Positions 46,673 through 54,641 of a stretch of DNA of 64,000 bases are shown piece after piece. Position 1 is the first letter of the stretch; each line of letters starts with the position of its first letter. Both the position numbers and the translations under genes were made by a program. The stretch is from Paenibacillus catalpae (GTDB lineage Bacteria; Bacillota; Bacilli; Paenibacillales; Paenibacillaceae): contig NZ_FOMT01000003.1 in the NCBI RefSeq assembly GCF_900112695.1, forward strand, positions 434,001 to 498,000, in the 5' to 3' direction. Below the pieces are notes generated by a model. The model saw only the letters and a program-made list of their open reading frames with translations, had not been told where the DNA came from and ran no database searches.

Positions 46673-48019
46673 ATGGCAAATAAACAAATGAAGCTTGGAG
46701 CGTTTTTTAATCTGCCGGGACATCATGTAGCCAGCTGGCGTTATCCTTCAACGGATCCCCGCCGAACCCTGGATCTGGAGTATTTGAAGGAGCTGGCACA
46801 AACGGCGGAGCGGGGCAAATTCGATATGATTTTTTTCGCCGATATCCTTGGTCTCAAACGTCTCGGGAATTTCGCGACCTCAACGGTTAAGCTTGATCCG
46901 CTTATTATTATCGCGGCACTTGCGGCAGTCACCCGTAATATCGGTCTAACCGCGACGCTGACGACCACTTATAATGAGCCGTTCCAGGTAGCGCGCAAGT
47001 TCGCGGCGATTGATCATCTGTCGGGAGGGCGTGCCGGGTGGAATGTGGTGACTTCCGGGAATGAGAAGGAGGCGTCGCTGTTTGGCAAGGAGAAGCATCT
47101 CGAGCATGCTCGCCGCTACGAGCGGGCAGAAGAATTCGTCGAGCTAACGAAGAAGCTGTGGTTCTCCATTGAACAAGAGGCGCTTGTTATCGATAAGGAG
47201 AAGGGCCAATTTCTGAACGTCGATAACGTTCATCCCGTGGATCATCAGGGGGAATGGTTCAAGGTACAAGGCTTGCTGGATGCCCCGTCATCACCGCAAG
47301 GACACCCCGTCATCGTGCAGGCGGGATCTTCGGAAGCGGGGAAAGAGCTTGCAGCGAAGACGGCGGAGGTGATTTTCACGGCATGGCAGACGCTGGAGGA
47401 AGCACAAGTCTTCTATCGGGATGTAAAAGGGCGTTTGGCGAAATACGGGCGCAAGCCGGACGATCTGAAAATTATGCCCGGCGTATTCATCACCGTTGCG
47501 AATACCGAAGCAGAAGCGATCGCGAAACGCAAAGAGTTAAACAGCTACATTTTGCCGGAGGTTGGTCTCGAGTACTTATCTAACTTTATTGGCGTGGATT
47601 TGAGCGGTTACGACGTGGACGCGCCGCTTCCTGCAAGCGGAGAGATCGAGGACAAGACGAACCCGCAGACTCGTACGAATATCATTCGTGCTTTGGCGGA
47701 ACGGGAAGGCTTGGGAACGCTGCGTGAGGTTTACGAATTTATTGCGGGTGCGCGCGGTCATCGGGAAATTGTAGGCACGCCAGCTCAGATCGCGGATCAG
47801 TTAGAGGAATGGTTCTTAAATGATGGCGCGGACGGGTTTAATGTGATGCCGCCTACGTTCCCTGAAGGTTTGAACGACATTGTTGATCTTGTCATACCGG
47901 AATTACAACGCCGCGGATTATTCCGGACGGAATACGAAGGGGATACACTGCGCGGAAATCTAGGGTTGTCCATTCCCGTTAATCCGTACAAGAAGCAGCC
48001 GCAGCAAACGCATCAATAA
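46673..48019 (+). CDS. LLM flavin-dependent monooxygenase, NtaA/SnaA/DszA family (copy 1)
   Basis: A 448-residue luciferase-like TIM-barrel monooxygenase. Family landmarks: MKLGAFFNLPGHHVASWRYP at the start, FDMIFFADILG, TLTTTYNEPFQVARKFAAID, NVVTSGNEKEASLFG and VIVQAGSSEAGKELAAKTAE. These enzymes use FMNH2 from a separate reductase to oxidise C-S or C-N bonds in compounds such as dimethyl sulfide, nitrilotriacetate or dibenzothiophene sulfone. Within a sulfonate-type transporter operon, an organosulfur substrate is likely. Copy 2 follows after the binding protein. No flavin reductase is in the operon. Confidence 0.92.
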   Translation: MANKQMKLGAFFNLPGHHVASWRYPSTDPRRTLDLEYLKELAQTAERGKFDMIFFADILGLKRLGNFATSTVKLDPLIIIAALAAVTRNIGLTATLTTTYNEPFQVARKFAAIDHLSGGRAGWNVVTSGNEKEASLFGKEKHLEHARRYERAEEFVELTKKLWFSIEQEALVIDKEKGQFLNVDNVHPVDHQGEWFKVQGLLDAPSSPQGHPVIVQAGSSEAGKELAAKTAEVIFTAWQTLEEAQVFYRDVKGRLAKYGRKPDDLKIMPGVFITVANTEAEAIAKRKELNSYILPEVGLEYLSNFIGVDLSGYDVDAPLPASGEIEDKTNPQTRTNIIRALAEREGLGTLREVYEFIAGARGHREIVGTPAQIADQLEEWFLNDGADGFNVMPPTFPEGLNDIVDLVIPELQRRGLFRTEYEGDTLRGNLGLSIPVNPYKKQPQQTHQ

Positions 48020-48046
48020 AATGAGATTAGGTCGGGGGGTAGTCTT

Positions 48047-49066
48047 ATGAAGAGACGATTTAAACAAACGAGTACATTCTTATTAACGCTTGGATTAGCC
48101 AGTGCGCTTCTGGCTGGCTGCGCGGACAGCAAAGCAAAGTCGGGCGAAGAGGATAAGGTGCTGCAGTACAATTCGTCACCTGGAAGCGTGTCGTTCCCGG
48201 AGCTGGCGAAGGATTTGGGGTACCTCGGCGATTTGGAGCTGGAATCGATCGGGAGTACCACCGGAGGGCCGGAAAGTATTCAGTTAACGGCGACCAAACA
48301 AATTGATTTCGGGTCTGCTTTTAACGGGGCAATTATCAAATCCATCTCGCAGAACGTCAAGATCAAATCGGTAATCGGCTCGTATGGCAGCGATAAGCAC
48401 ACGTATATCGGGGCTTATGTGCTTGAAGGCAGCCCTATCAAATCGCCTAAAGATTTTATAGGCAAAAAAGTAGGCGTTAATACGCTAGGCGCGCATTTGG
48501 AGTTCGTCACCAAGGATTATTTGCGCAAAGGCGGCTTGACCGAGAAGGAAATCGAGCAAGTGACGCTGGTGACGATCCCTTCCGCAAACGCGGAGCAAAT
48601 TCTTCGCAGCAATCAGATCGATGTGATTTTATCCAGCGGCATAGCAAGAGACCGGGCTCTGGATAAGGGCGGGATCGTTGAGCTCTTTAAAGACATTGAT
48701 GTTTATAAATCCGAGTTCACGGCAGGTGATTATTTCTTCCGGGAGGAGTACATCAAGAACAACCCTGATACCGTTAAGCAATTTGTTGAAGGGGTGGCAA
48801 AAGCTATTGAATGGGCTCGCACGACTCCGCGGGAAGAAGTCATCAAGCGGTTTGAGGAGATTATTAAGAAACGAGACCCGAACGAACCGACGGAGAACCT
48901 CAAATATTGGAAAAGCACGGGGATCGCTCAAGCTGGCGGCGTTATTGCGCCGGATGAATACCAGGTCTGGATTGACTGGCTGGTGGCAAACGGAGATCTG
49001 AAGAAAGGGCAAGTAAAGGCCGAGGATTTGTACACAAACGAATTTAATACTTACGCCAAAAAGTAA
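48047..49066 (+). CDS. Sulfonate/taurine-type binding lipoprotein (SsuA-like)
   Basis: A 339-residue binding protein. The signal ends in lipobox LLAGCAD, followed by the NMT1/SsuA-like fold: GSVSFPELAKDLGYLGDLEL, SPKDFIGKKVGVNTLGAHLE and SNQIDVILSSGIARD. It delivers substrate to the permease and ATPase upstream. GGTCGGGGGG precedes ATG 48047. Its position between two paralogous monooxygenase genes suggests that the enzyme gene was duplicated within the operon. Confidence 0.92.
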   Translation: MKRRFKQTSTFLLTLGLASALLAGCADSKAKSGEEDKVLQYNSSPGSVSFPELAKDLGYLGDLELESIGSTTGGPESIQLTATKQIDFGSAFNGAIIKSISQNVKIKSVIGSYGSDKHTYIGAYVLEGSPIKSPKDFIGKKVGVNTLGAHLEFVTKDYLRKGGLTEKEIEQVTLVTIPSANAEQILRSNQIDVILSSGIARDRALDKGGIVELFKDIDVYKSEFTAGDYFFREEYIKNNPDTVKQFVEGVAKAIEWARTTPREEVIKRFEEIIKKRDPNEPTENLKYWKSTGIAQAGGVIAPDEYQVWIDWLVANGDLKKGQVKAEDLYTNEFNTYAKK

Positions 49067-49100
49067 CGGTATATCCAATAAAAAAAATGGAGTGGTGAAG

Positions 49101-50444
49101 ATGACATTGAAACAAATGAAGCTTGGAGCATTTATCATGCTGCCTGGACATCATGTGGCAAGCTGGAGGCATCCTCATTCAGGAGCAGACCGTACCTTTG
49201 ATCTGGCGTACTTAACGGAGATCGCCCGGACGGCAGAACGCGCGAAGTTCGACATGATTTTTTTCGCAGATGGGTTTGGTTCTAATCTGAACGAGCATTC
49301 CAGTTCTGCCCTTAAGCTGGATCCGGTTGTTCTAATCTCGGCACTTGGAGCCGTTACAGAGAACATCGGGTTAGCGGCCACATTAACAACAACGTATAAC
49401 GAGCCTTTTCATGTCGCACGCAAATTCGGCTCTATTAACCACCTCTCGAACGGCCGCGCTGCCTGGAATGTTGTGACCTCTGCGAACGACAAGGAGTCCT
49501 TCCTGTTCGGCAAAGAGAAGCATCTGGAGCATGCGAGTCGGTATGAACGCGCGGAGGAATTTGTTGAACTTGTACAAAAGTTGTGGCAGTCCATTGAACC
49601 GGAAGCGCTTGTCATAGATAAAGAGAATGGGCGTTTCCTTGATGTTGATAAAGTTCATCCCGTTGATCACGAAGGCAAATGGTTTAAAGTAACCGGTACA
49701 TTGGATTCTCCTTCGAATCCTCACGGGAATCCGGTCATCGTGCAGGCAGGGTCATCGGAAGCGGGGAAAGAGCTTGCCGCCAAGACCGCGGAAGTCATAT
49801 TCACCGCCTGGCAGACGCTGGAGGAAGCACAAGCCTTCTATCGGGACGTCAAAGGACGCCTCGCCAACTATGGTCGTGATAAGGATGAGCTTAAAATCAT
49901 GCCGGGCGTCTTCATTACGGTGGCGAGGACAGAAGAGGAGGCGCTGGCGAAGCAGAAGGAGTTGAACAGCTACATCCTGCCGGAAGTCGGATTAGCTTAT
50001 CTGTCGGCATTCACCAATACCGATTTGTCCGGCTACGATGTAGATGGGCCGCTGCCTGAATTCGGCACGATTGAAGATAAGACGAATCCTCGCATACGCT
50101 ACAATATTATCCGAGAAATTGCTGAACGCGAGCATTTAACAACGATCCGCGCCGTATATGAACGGATTGCCGGTGCGCGCGGACACCGCGAAATCGTCGG
50201 AACGCCTTCGCAGATTGCCGATCAGCTGGAGGAGTGGTTCCTAAACGAGGGAGCTGATGGCTTCAATATCATGTCGCCGTATTTCCCCGGCGGATTCGAA
50301 GATATTATCGAGCTCGTTATTCCCGAGCTGCAGCGGCGGGGCTTGTTCCGCACCGAATACGAGAGCCGAACGCTTCGTGGGAATTTAGGCTTGCCTCTTG
50401 CGGTCAAGAATCGGGAGAAGGATCGAACAGCGGTTGGTCATTAG
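49101..50444 (+). CDS. LLM flavin-dependent monooxygenase, NtaA/SnaA/DszA family (copy 2)
   Basis: A 447-residue paralogue of the enzyme at 46673; most residues agree and long stretches are almost identical even in DNA, for example around VQAGSSEAGKELAAKTAE and FTAWQTLEEAQ. Differences cluster in short segments after FFAD (GFGSNLNEHSSS against ILGLKRLGNFAT) that may shape the substrate pocket. The start ATG 49101 follows GGAGTGGTG; two GTG codons from 49092 are alternatives. It ends the operon and is followed by a strong bidirectional terminator. Confidence 0.92.
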   Translation: MTLKQMKLGAFIMLPGHHVASWRHPHSGADRTFDLAYLTEIARTAERAKFDMIFFADGFGSNLNEHSSSALKLDPVVLISALGAVTENIGLAATLTTTYNEPFHVARKFGSINHLSNGRAAWNVVTSANDKESFLFGKEKHLEHASRYERAEEFVELVQKLWQSIEPEALVIDKENGRFLDVDKVHPVDHEGKWFKVTGTLDSPSNPHGNPVIVQAGSSEAGKELAAKTAEVIFTAWQTLEEAQAFYRDVKGRLANYGRDKDELKIMPGVFITVARTEEEALAKQKELNSYILPEVGLAYLSAFTNTDLSGYDVDGPLPEFGTIEDKTNPRIRYNIIREIAEREHLTTIRAVYERIAGARGHREIVGTPSQIADQLEEWFLNEGADGFNIMSPYFPGGFEDIIELVIPELQRRGLFRTEYESRTLRGNLGLPLAVKNREKDRTAVGH

Positions 50445-50454
50445 TTCTTAGTAC

Positions 50455-50492
50455 ATAAATAACGCAGCCCAACAGGGCTGCGTTATTTATTT
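50455..50492. terminator. Bidirectional terminator between monooxygenase and SDR genes
   Basis: A 16-base perfect stem beginning ATAAATAACGCAGCCC with an AACA loop; it serves both converging genes. Confidence 0.95.
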
Positions 50493-50506
50493 GGTATGGC
50501 CCTAGG

Positions 50507-51418
50507 TTATCTATATCCGCTGACGTCCGCAGGTTTACCAGCTTCCATAACCTCAACCAGATAAGGCATGCAATTTGGCCGGGAGCCATCCACATCCGTG
50601 AAGCCATAAACCTGCGCAAGCTGACCGCTCGAAAGGGATTGTCCATTCCAACGCGTAACATCGGGATCGCCTGCCAGCGCAGCAACAGCACGGCCCACAT
50701 AGCGGGGGGATTCGGAAATTAGAAAGTGAGGCTCTTCGGACGCCGCATGCTGCCAGTTCTCTTCTGTCACCTTGAAATGCTCCAGCATGATCTCGGAACG
50801 AAGCCAGCCAGGCGTGAGGGAGACGGCTGCGCATTCATAAGGCTTAACCTCTTGAGCCAGCGCCCAAGCCATGCGAATAATAGAGGTTTTGGCCATATCG
50901 TAGTATATGGATAATCGGTAGTGCTCCTGATTGTATTCGGCGGTTCCGTCCGTCATCTCCACGATCAGCCCGTTCTTGCTCTTAATGAGGAGGGGGAGGG
51001 CATAATGATTCGTGATCAGATGGGTATCAATGGCGAGTCGCAGTAAACGGAATCCCTTCTCCAGCGAATGCTCCCACACGGGGACATTCCATTCAACGAG
51101 GTATTCGCCTCCCCAAATATCATTCACCAGAATATCTAGCCGTCCTTGTTCCTCCTCAATGCGGTTCACTAAGGCTTGCACCTGTTCAGGAACCAGGTGG
51201 TCCACCTGCACGGCTATACCTAGTCCGCCCGCCTTCGTTACAAGCTCCGCTGTCTCTTCAATTGTTTCCGGCCGGTTGTATTCGGAAAGCTGCGTCCTTG
51301 TCGTACGGCCGGTGACATACACCGTTGCGCCGGCTGCACCTAATTCAATAGCAATCCCGCGCCCGGCTCCCCGTGTTGCTCCTGCTACTAAAGCGATTTT
51401 TCCATGTAAAGGTTTCAT
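50507..51418 (-). CDS. Short-chain dehydrogenase/reductase
   Basis: A 303-residue SDR with the cofactor motif GATRGAGRGIA at residues 13-23 and ILVNDIWGGEY, the NxAG-equivalent, near 98. The usual YxxxK appears as YYDMAKTS near residue 175. The Arg in the TGRTTR segment suggests NADP preference. The substrate is unknown. AGGAGG lies 11 bases before ATG 51418. It is divergent from a WYL regulator across a region with duplicated palindromes. Confidence 0.9.
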   Translation of the reverse strand: MKPLHGKIALVAGATRGAGRGIAIELGAAGATVYVTGRTTRTQLSEYNRPETIEETAELVTKAGGLGIAVQVDHLVPEQVQALVNRIEEEQGRLDILVNDIWGGEYLVEWNVPVWEHSLEKGFRLLRLAIDTHLITNHYALPLLIKSKNGLIVEMTDGTAEYNQEHYRLSIYYDMAKTSIIRMAWALAQEVKPYECAAVSLTPGWLRSEIMLEHFKVTEENWQHAASEEPHFLISESPRYVGRAVAALAGDPDVTRWNGQSLSSGQLAQVYGFTDVDGSRPNCMPYLVEVMEAGKPADVSGYR

Positions 51419-51437
51419 CTCGTTGCCTGCCTCCTAA

Positions 51438-51504
51438 AAAGAATTGTGAAGCAATTCTTGCTTCGTAAGCATTCGCTTAAAGAATTGTGAAGCAATTCTT
51501 GCTT
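51438..51504. repeat. Duplicated 26-bp palindromic repeat, candidate operator pair
   Basis: An identical 26-base unit occurs at 51438-51463 and 51479-51504, 41 bases apart start to start (about four helical turns). Each unit contains the perfect inverted repeat AAGAATTG-5-CAATTCTT. The pair lies between the divergent SDR and WYL regulator genes. Confidence 0.85.
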
Positions 51505-51590
51505 TATTGATTCTTTCGTGATTGTAATCTATAATGACGACATCTTTTGTCATATATAAAAATCTTTATAAAGCGAAGGTGAACATACAA

Positions 51591-52550
51591 ATGAGGGCAG
51601 ATCGTCTGCTTAGTATTATGATTTTGCTTCAGAATCATGAGATTATGACAACAAAGGAGCTTGCGAGCAAGCTGGAGGTATCGGATCGTACGATATTACG
51701 GGACATGGATGCGCTGAGTCTTGCCGGAGTACCTGTTGTAGCTGACCGTGGGAAAACAGGGGGATGGAGGCTGATGGATCACTACCGAAGTTATTTGAGT
51801 GGTCTGAAGCTGGAAGACACGAAGGCTTTATTTATCCTTCCCTCTGACCAAATGCTGAAGGATTTGGGCGTTGAGATAGACGGACTGGATATCCGCCAGA
51901 AGCTGCTGGCTTCCTTGCCCGGTTCAAGCAAGAGCGAAGCGCGGCACTACATGGAGAAGATTTATATGGATACGGGAACATGGAAACCTTCTAATGATAA
52001 GAATAAGGCTTTGCTCATGATTCAAAAAGCATTGTGGGAGGATGCCAAGCTTAACATCGTTTATCAGAAGACAAATGGCACCAGCTCACAAAGGGTTGTC
52101 AGTCCATTGGGACTCGTGGCAAAAGGCAGCTCCTGGTATCTGGTCGCGATGAATGACGAGGGAGATTATCGTAATTTCAAGGTGTCCAGAATCTTGGAGG
52201 CTGAAGCCGCAGCAGAGTTATTTACCAGACCTGCGCAGTTTGACTTGGCTGCATATTGGAAGCAAAGCAAGCTGAATTTTGCCGAGTCCCTTCCATCCTT
52301 GGAAGTAAAGGTTGCTGCGCATGCTTCTATTATTGGCCGTCTAACCTTCACGGACAGATTTGTAGAAAAGATAGATATGGAAACACGAGCCGAAGATGAG
52401 ATGGTTTCCGCGACCCTCCGTTTTAATACGGAGCAGGAAGCCGTGGAATTTGTACTTGGTTTTGGAGGAGCAATGAGGCTGGTACAGCCGGAATATTTGA
52501 TCGAGAAGGTCGTGCAGCAGGCGAAAGCTGTAATAGCCATATACGAATAG
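51591..52550 (+). CDS. WYL-domain transcriptional regulator (YafY type)
   Basis: A 319-residue regulator: N-terminal HTH_11 winged helix (residues 5-60, TTKELASKLEVSDRTILRDM) and a WYL domain in the middle (about 140-220, including KGSSWYLVAMND) with a C-terminal extension. WYL domains bind small ligands or nucleic-acid ends. ATG 51591 is the family start; the frame is open upstream to 51534. It probably controls the divergent SDR gene and itself through the duplicated palindromes. Confidence 0.9.
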   Translation: MRADRLLSIMILLQNHEIMTTKELASKLEVSDRTILRDMDALSLAGVPVVADRGKTGGWRLMDHYRSYLSGLKLEDTKALFILPSDQMLKDLGVEIDGLDIRQKLLASLPGSSKSEARHYMEKIYMDTGTWKPSNDKNKALLMIQKALWEDAKLNIVYQKTNGTSSQRVVSPLGLVAKGSSWYLVAMNDEGDYRNFKVSRILEAEAAAELFTRPAQFDLAAYWKQSKLNFAESLPSLEVKVAAHASIIGRLTFTDRFVEKIDMETRAEDEMVSATLRFNTEQEAVEFVLGFGGAMRLVQPEYLIEKVVQQAKAVIAIYE

Positions 52551-52595
52551 GTATCAGAATCGCATAAAGATTGCATAATGCGGTTTCGCTAACAT

Positions 52596-52653
52596 GCAAC
52601 TTTTAAGTTGCTTATGATTGACAGGCAACCAGAGGGTTGCTTATAATCGAAAT
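52596..52653 (+). promoter_or_regulatory. ArsR promoter with two GCAACY-N4-RGTTGC operators
   Basis: Consensus TTGACA (52618-52623), 18 bases, TATAAT (52642-52647). One dyad (GCAACC-4-GGTTGC, 52625-52640) fills the spacer; another (GCAACT-4-AGTTGC, 52596-52611) lies 29 bases upstream. The arrangement predicts autorepression by the ArsR protein encoded next. Confidence 0.85.
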
Positions 52654-52932
52654 ATGAAATGGGACAGAGACACAATATTCAAAGCACTTGGCGACTCGAC
52701 TCGGCGGCTTATGTTAGACGAACTATCCGAACGTAACGAGCAGACGATGTATGAACTAACGGTACGTCTGATTACAAAGCACGATCTCGCCATTTCGCGG
52801 CAAGCGATCGCTAAACATCTATCTGTTTTAGAAGATGCAGGACTCGTCAAATCAGAAAAAAAGGGGAAATTTCGAGTGGTTATTTTCAATAACGAGCCAC
52901 TGAAAAATTTGCTGAAAGGGTGGATAGAGTAA
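52654..52932 (+). CDS. ArsR-family repressor, apparently from a leaderless message
   Basis: A 92-residue winged-helix repressor: IFKALGDSTRRLMLDELSER, recognition helix SRQAIAKHLSVLEDAGLV and wing SEKKGKFRVVIF. No metal-binding ELCVCD motif is present, so it belongs to the non-metal group. The ATG lies only 6 bases after the -10 hexamer, and there is no ribosome site, so transcription should start at or next to the A of ATG. It probably controls itself and the VOC-family gene downstream. Confidence 0.88.
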   Translation: MKWDRDTIFKALGDSTRRLMLDELSERNEQTMYELTVRLITKHDLAISRQAIAKHLSVLEDAGLVKSEKKGKFRVVIFNNEPLKNLLKGWIE

Positions 52933-52987
52933 TTTTTAATTAAAAAATTCTATCGATTACGCTGCAAAAAATAAAAGGAGGAAAAGC

Positions 52988-53374
52988 ATGATGAATATTA
53001 TTGTTACCAGTCTATTTGTTCAAGATCAAGACAAGGCATTGGAATTTTATACAGAAACTCTGGGCTTTGTGAAAAAGCATGACGTACCCATGGGGAAATT
53101 CAGATGGATAGCGCTTGTTTCTCCCGATGCTCAAGAGGGTACCGAGCTTATACTTGAACCGAATGAACATCCTGCCGCCAAAGAATATCAGAAGAGGATA
53201 TCTGCAGAAGGCATTCCGGCAACAATGTTTGGCGTTGCAGATATTCATATAGAGTACAATCGATTATTGGAGAACGGCGTGAAGTTTACAATGAAACCAA
53301 CAAAAATGGGCGAGTTCACAATAGCTGTCTTCGACGATACATGCGGAAACTTAATTCAGATGATTCAGAAGTAA
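52988..53374 (+). CDS. VOC-family (glyoxalase/bleomycin-resistance-like) protein
   Basis: A 128-residue VOC protein formed by two beta-alpha-beta-beta-beta units: VTSLFVQDQDKALEFYTETL at the start and FDDTCGNLIQMIQK at the end. ArsR-VOC gene pairs are common and usually linked to detoxification. AAAAGGAGG precedes the tandem ATGs at 52988 and 52991. It lies 55 bases after the ArsR gene. Confidence 0.88.
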   Translation: MMNIIVTSLFVQDQDKALEFYTETLGFVKKHDVPMGKFRWIALVSPDAQEGTELILEPNEHPAAKEYQKRISAEGIPATMFGVADIHIEYNRLLENGVKFTMKPTKMGEFTIAVFDDTCGNLIQMIQK

Positions 53375-53410
53375 ACAAATGACAAAACGTTGTGTCGCAT
53401 ATACAACTTG

Positions 53411-53438
53411 GGTCGCGTGAATTGCGGCCTTTTTATTT
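53411..53438 (+). terminator. Terminator after the VOC gene
   Basis: GGTCGC/GCGGCC stem with one G-U pair, a 7-base loop and five T. Confidence 0.75.
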
Positions 53439-53440
53439 TG

Positions 53441-53499
53441 TGTATACAAGCTCTTGTCTTTTGCTCGGGACAAGAACTTGTATACATCTCAGTATGAGA
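53441..53499. repeat. 18-bp inverted repeat plus small palindrome between VOC and Dps genes
   Basis: Arms 53441-53458 and 53469-53486 are reverse complements at 17 of 18 positions around a 10-base centre (outer arm TGTATACAAG). A second perfect palindrome, TCTCA-3-TGAGA, follows at 53487-53499. No T-run follows on either strand, so it is not a normal terminator. Confidence 0.8.
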
Positions 53500-53527
53500 A
53501 ACAAGCAAGAGTGAGGCTACAGCGCTC

Positions 53528-53980
53528 TTATTTACCGTTAAATGCGCTTAGCATCCAAACGTGTTTTTCGAGCTTCTTATGGATGGCAAGCAGCATATCC
53601 GCTGTTGTTTCGTCACCGGCTTCTTCCGCGGCTTCCATGCCCTCTTTTAACTCTTCGGTAACAGACGAAAAGTCTTTAATCAGCTGGTCTACCATTTGTT
53701 CGGCCGTTTCCTTGCCGCTTGCTTCCTTGATTGTGGACTCTTCAAGGAAGTCGCTCATTCTGGCAATTGGCTGGCCCTTCACCGCGAGCAGACGCTCCGC
53801 GATTTCATCGACGTGCAGCGCGGCTTCCTCGTAGAGCTCCTGGAATTTTATGTGCAGCGTAAAGAATTGCGAACCTTTGACATACCAGTGATAGTTGTGA
53901 AGCTTCGTATAGAGAATGCTCCAGTTGGCGACCTGGCGGTTCAAGTGTTGCTGGATGGTTTTTGTTTTGGTAGTAGTCAT
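53528..53980 (-). CDS. dps: Dps-family DNA-protecting mini-ferritin
   Basis: A 150-residue Dps protein that forms 12-subunit shells, oxidises and stores iron using peroxide and protects DNA. The inter-subunit ferroxidase residues His31, His43, Asp58 and Glu62 are all in place ([34 protein letters not shown]). The weak site GGAAGGGAAGAA precedes ATG 53980. It is a single-gene unit. A PerR site could not be confirmed by eye. Confidence 0.93.
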   Translation of the reverse strand: MTTTKTKTIQQHLNRQVANWSILYTKLHNYHWYVKGSQFFTLHIKFQELYEEAALHVDEIAERLLAVKGQPIARMSDFLEESTIKEASGKETAEQMVDQLIKDFSSVTEELKEGMEAAEEAGDETTADMLLAIHKKLEKHVWMLSAFNGK

Positions 53981-54130
53981 CGTTCATTCTTCCCTTCCGT
54001 GTTAAATTGAATTATTCCTATCATTACACCTATCTGCGCCAAACGAAACAGCATCGGCAAGGTGCGTGCCGTGATTCAAATCCACCCGTGCTGTCTATAA
54101 GAAGGTAGAAAAGGTATAGGAGGAATGAAC

Positions 54131-54325
54131 ATGCCCTGGAATAAAGACGACTATCCGGATTCGCTCAAAAACTTCATGGCGCCGATCCGCAACAAGGCTA
54201 TCGAGATAGCTAACGAGCTGTTGAAGGACGGCTATTCCGAAGGCCGTGCGATCTCAATCGCGACCGCCAAGGCCAAAGAATGGGGAGAAGGTCATCACGA
54301 GCAGATCCGCAAGAAAGGCCATTGA
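54131..54325 (+). CDS. YdaT-like small protein
   Basis: A 64-residue protein beginning MPWNKDDYPDSLKNF, followed by KAIEIANELLKDGYSEGRAI, matching from memory the YdaT-type small proteins of bacilli that are linked to general stress. Function is unknown. The second ATG, 54131, is 7 bases after AGGAGG, while ATG 54125 is only 1 base after it. Confidence 0.8.
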   Translation: MPWNKDDYPDSLKNFMAPIRNKAIEIANELLKDGYSEGRAISIATAKAKEWGEGHHEQIRKKGH

Positions 54326-54433
54326 CGGACTGCCATTCTGCACGGAAATCAAGCTGAACGGGCTGGGGTCTTGTCAATTGGACCAATCCGATCAGCCGGT
54401 CTGCCTGACAAGAAATAGTGAATACAACTTGAG

Positions 54434-54458
54434 AAACCGCGCAGAGCGCGGTTTTTTT
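54434..54458 (+). terminator. Terminator after the YdaT-like gene
   Basis: AACCGCGC/GCGCGGTT stem with a 3-base loop and seven T. Confidence 0.92.
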
Positions 54459-54525
54459 GTTAGGTACGCACAAATTATTTGAGACAAAGTATTTTATTCA
54501 TAAAAGTACATTGACGTATTATCGC

Positions 54526-54627
54526 ATGATCAAAACCATATGCTTTGACGACGCAACAATGGATAAACTGACCTATGCACAGCTCAAAGGCATGGGAGCC
54601 GAATTGTCCAAAGTTACGGTTCGATAA
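54526..54627 (+). CDS. Possible 33-residue small protein or gene remnant
   Basis: ATG 54526 opens MIKTICFDDATMDKLTYAQL and ends in LSKVTVR just before the ribosome site of the serine hydrolase. The composition looks protein-like, but there is no ribosome site and the frame stays open upstream without a better start. It may be the tail of a gene lost when the neighbouring hydrolase gene arrived. Confidence 0.25.
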   Translation: MIKTICFDDATMDKLTYAQLKGMGAELSKVTVR

Positions 54628-54641
54628 AGGAGGGAAATCAA

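Noticed and set aside
51438..51504. CRISPR-like repeat pair
   Set aside because: Only two units with a 15-base gap, internally palindromic, in a promoter region; this is an operator pair, not an array.
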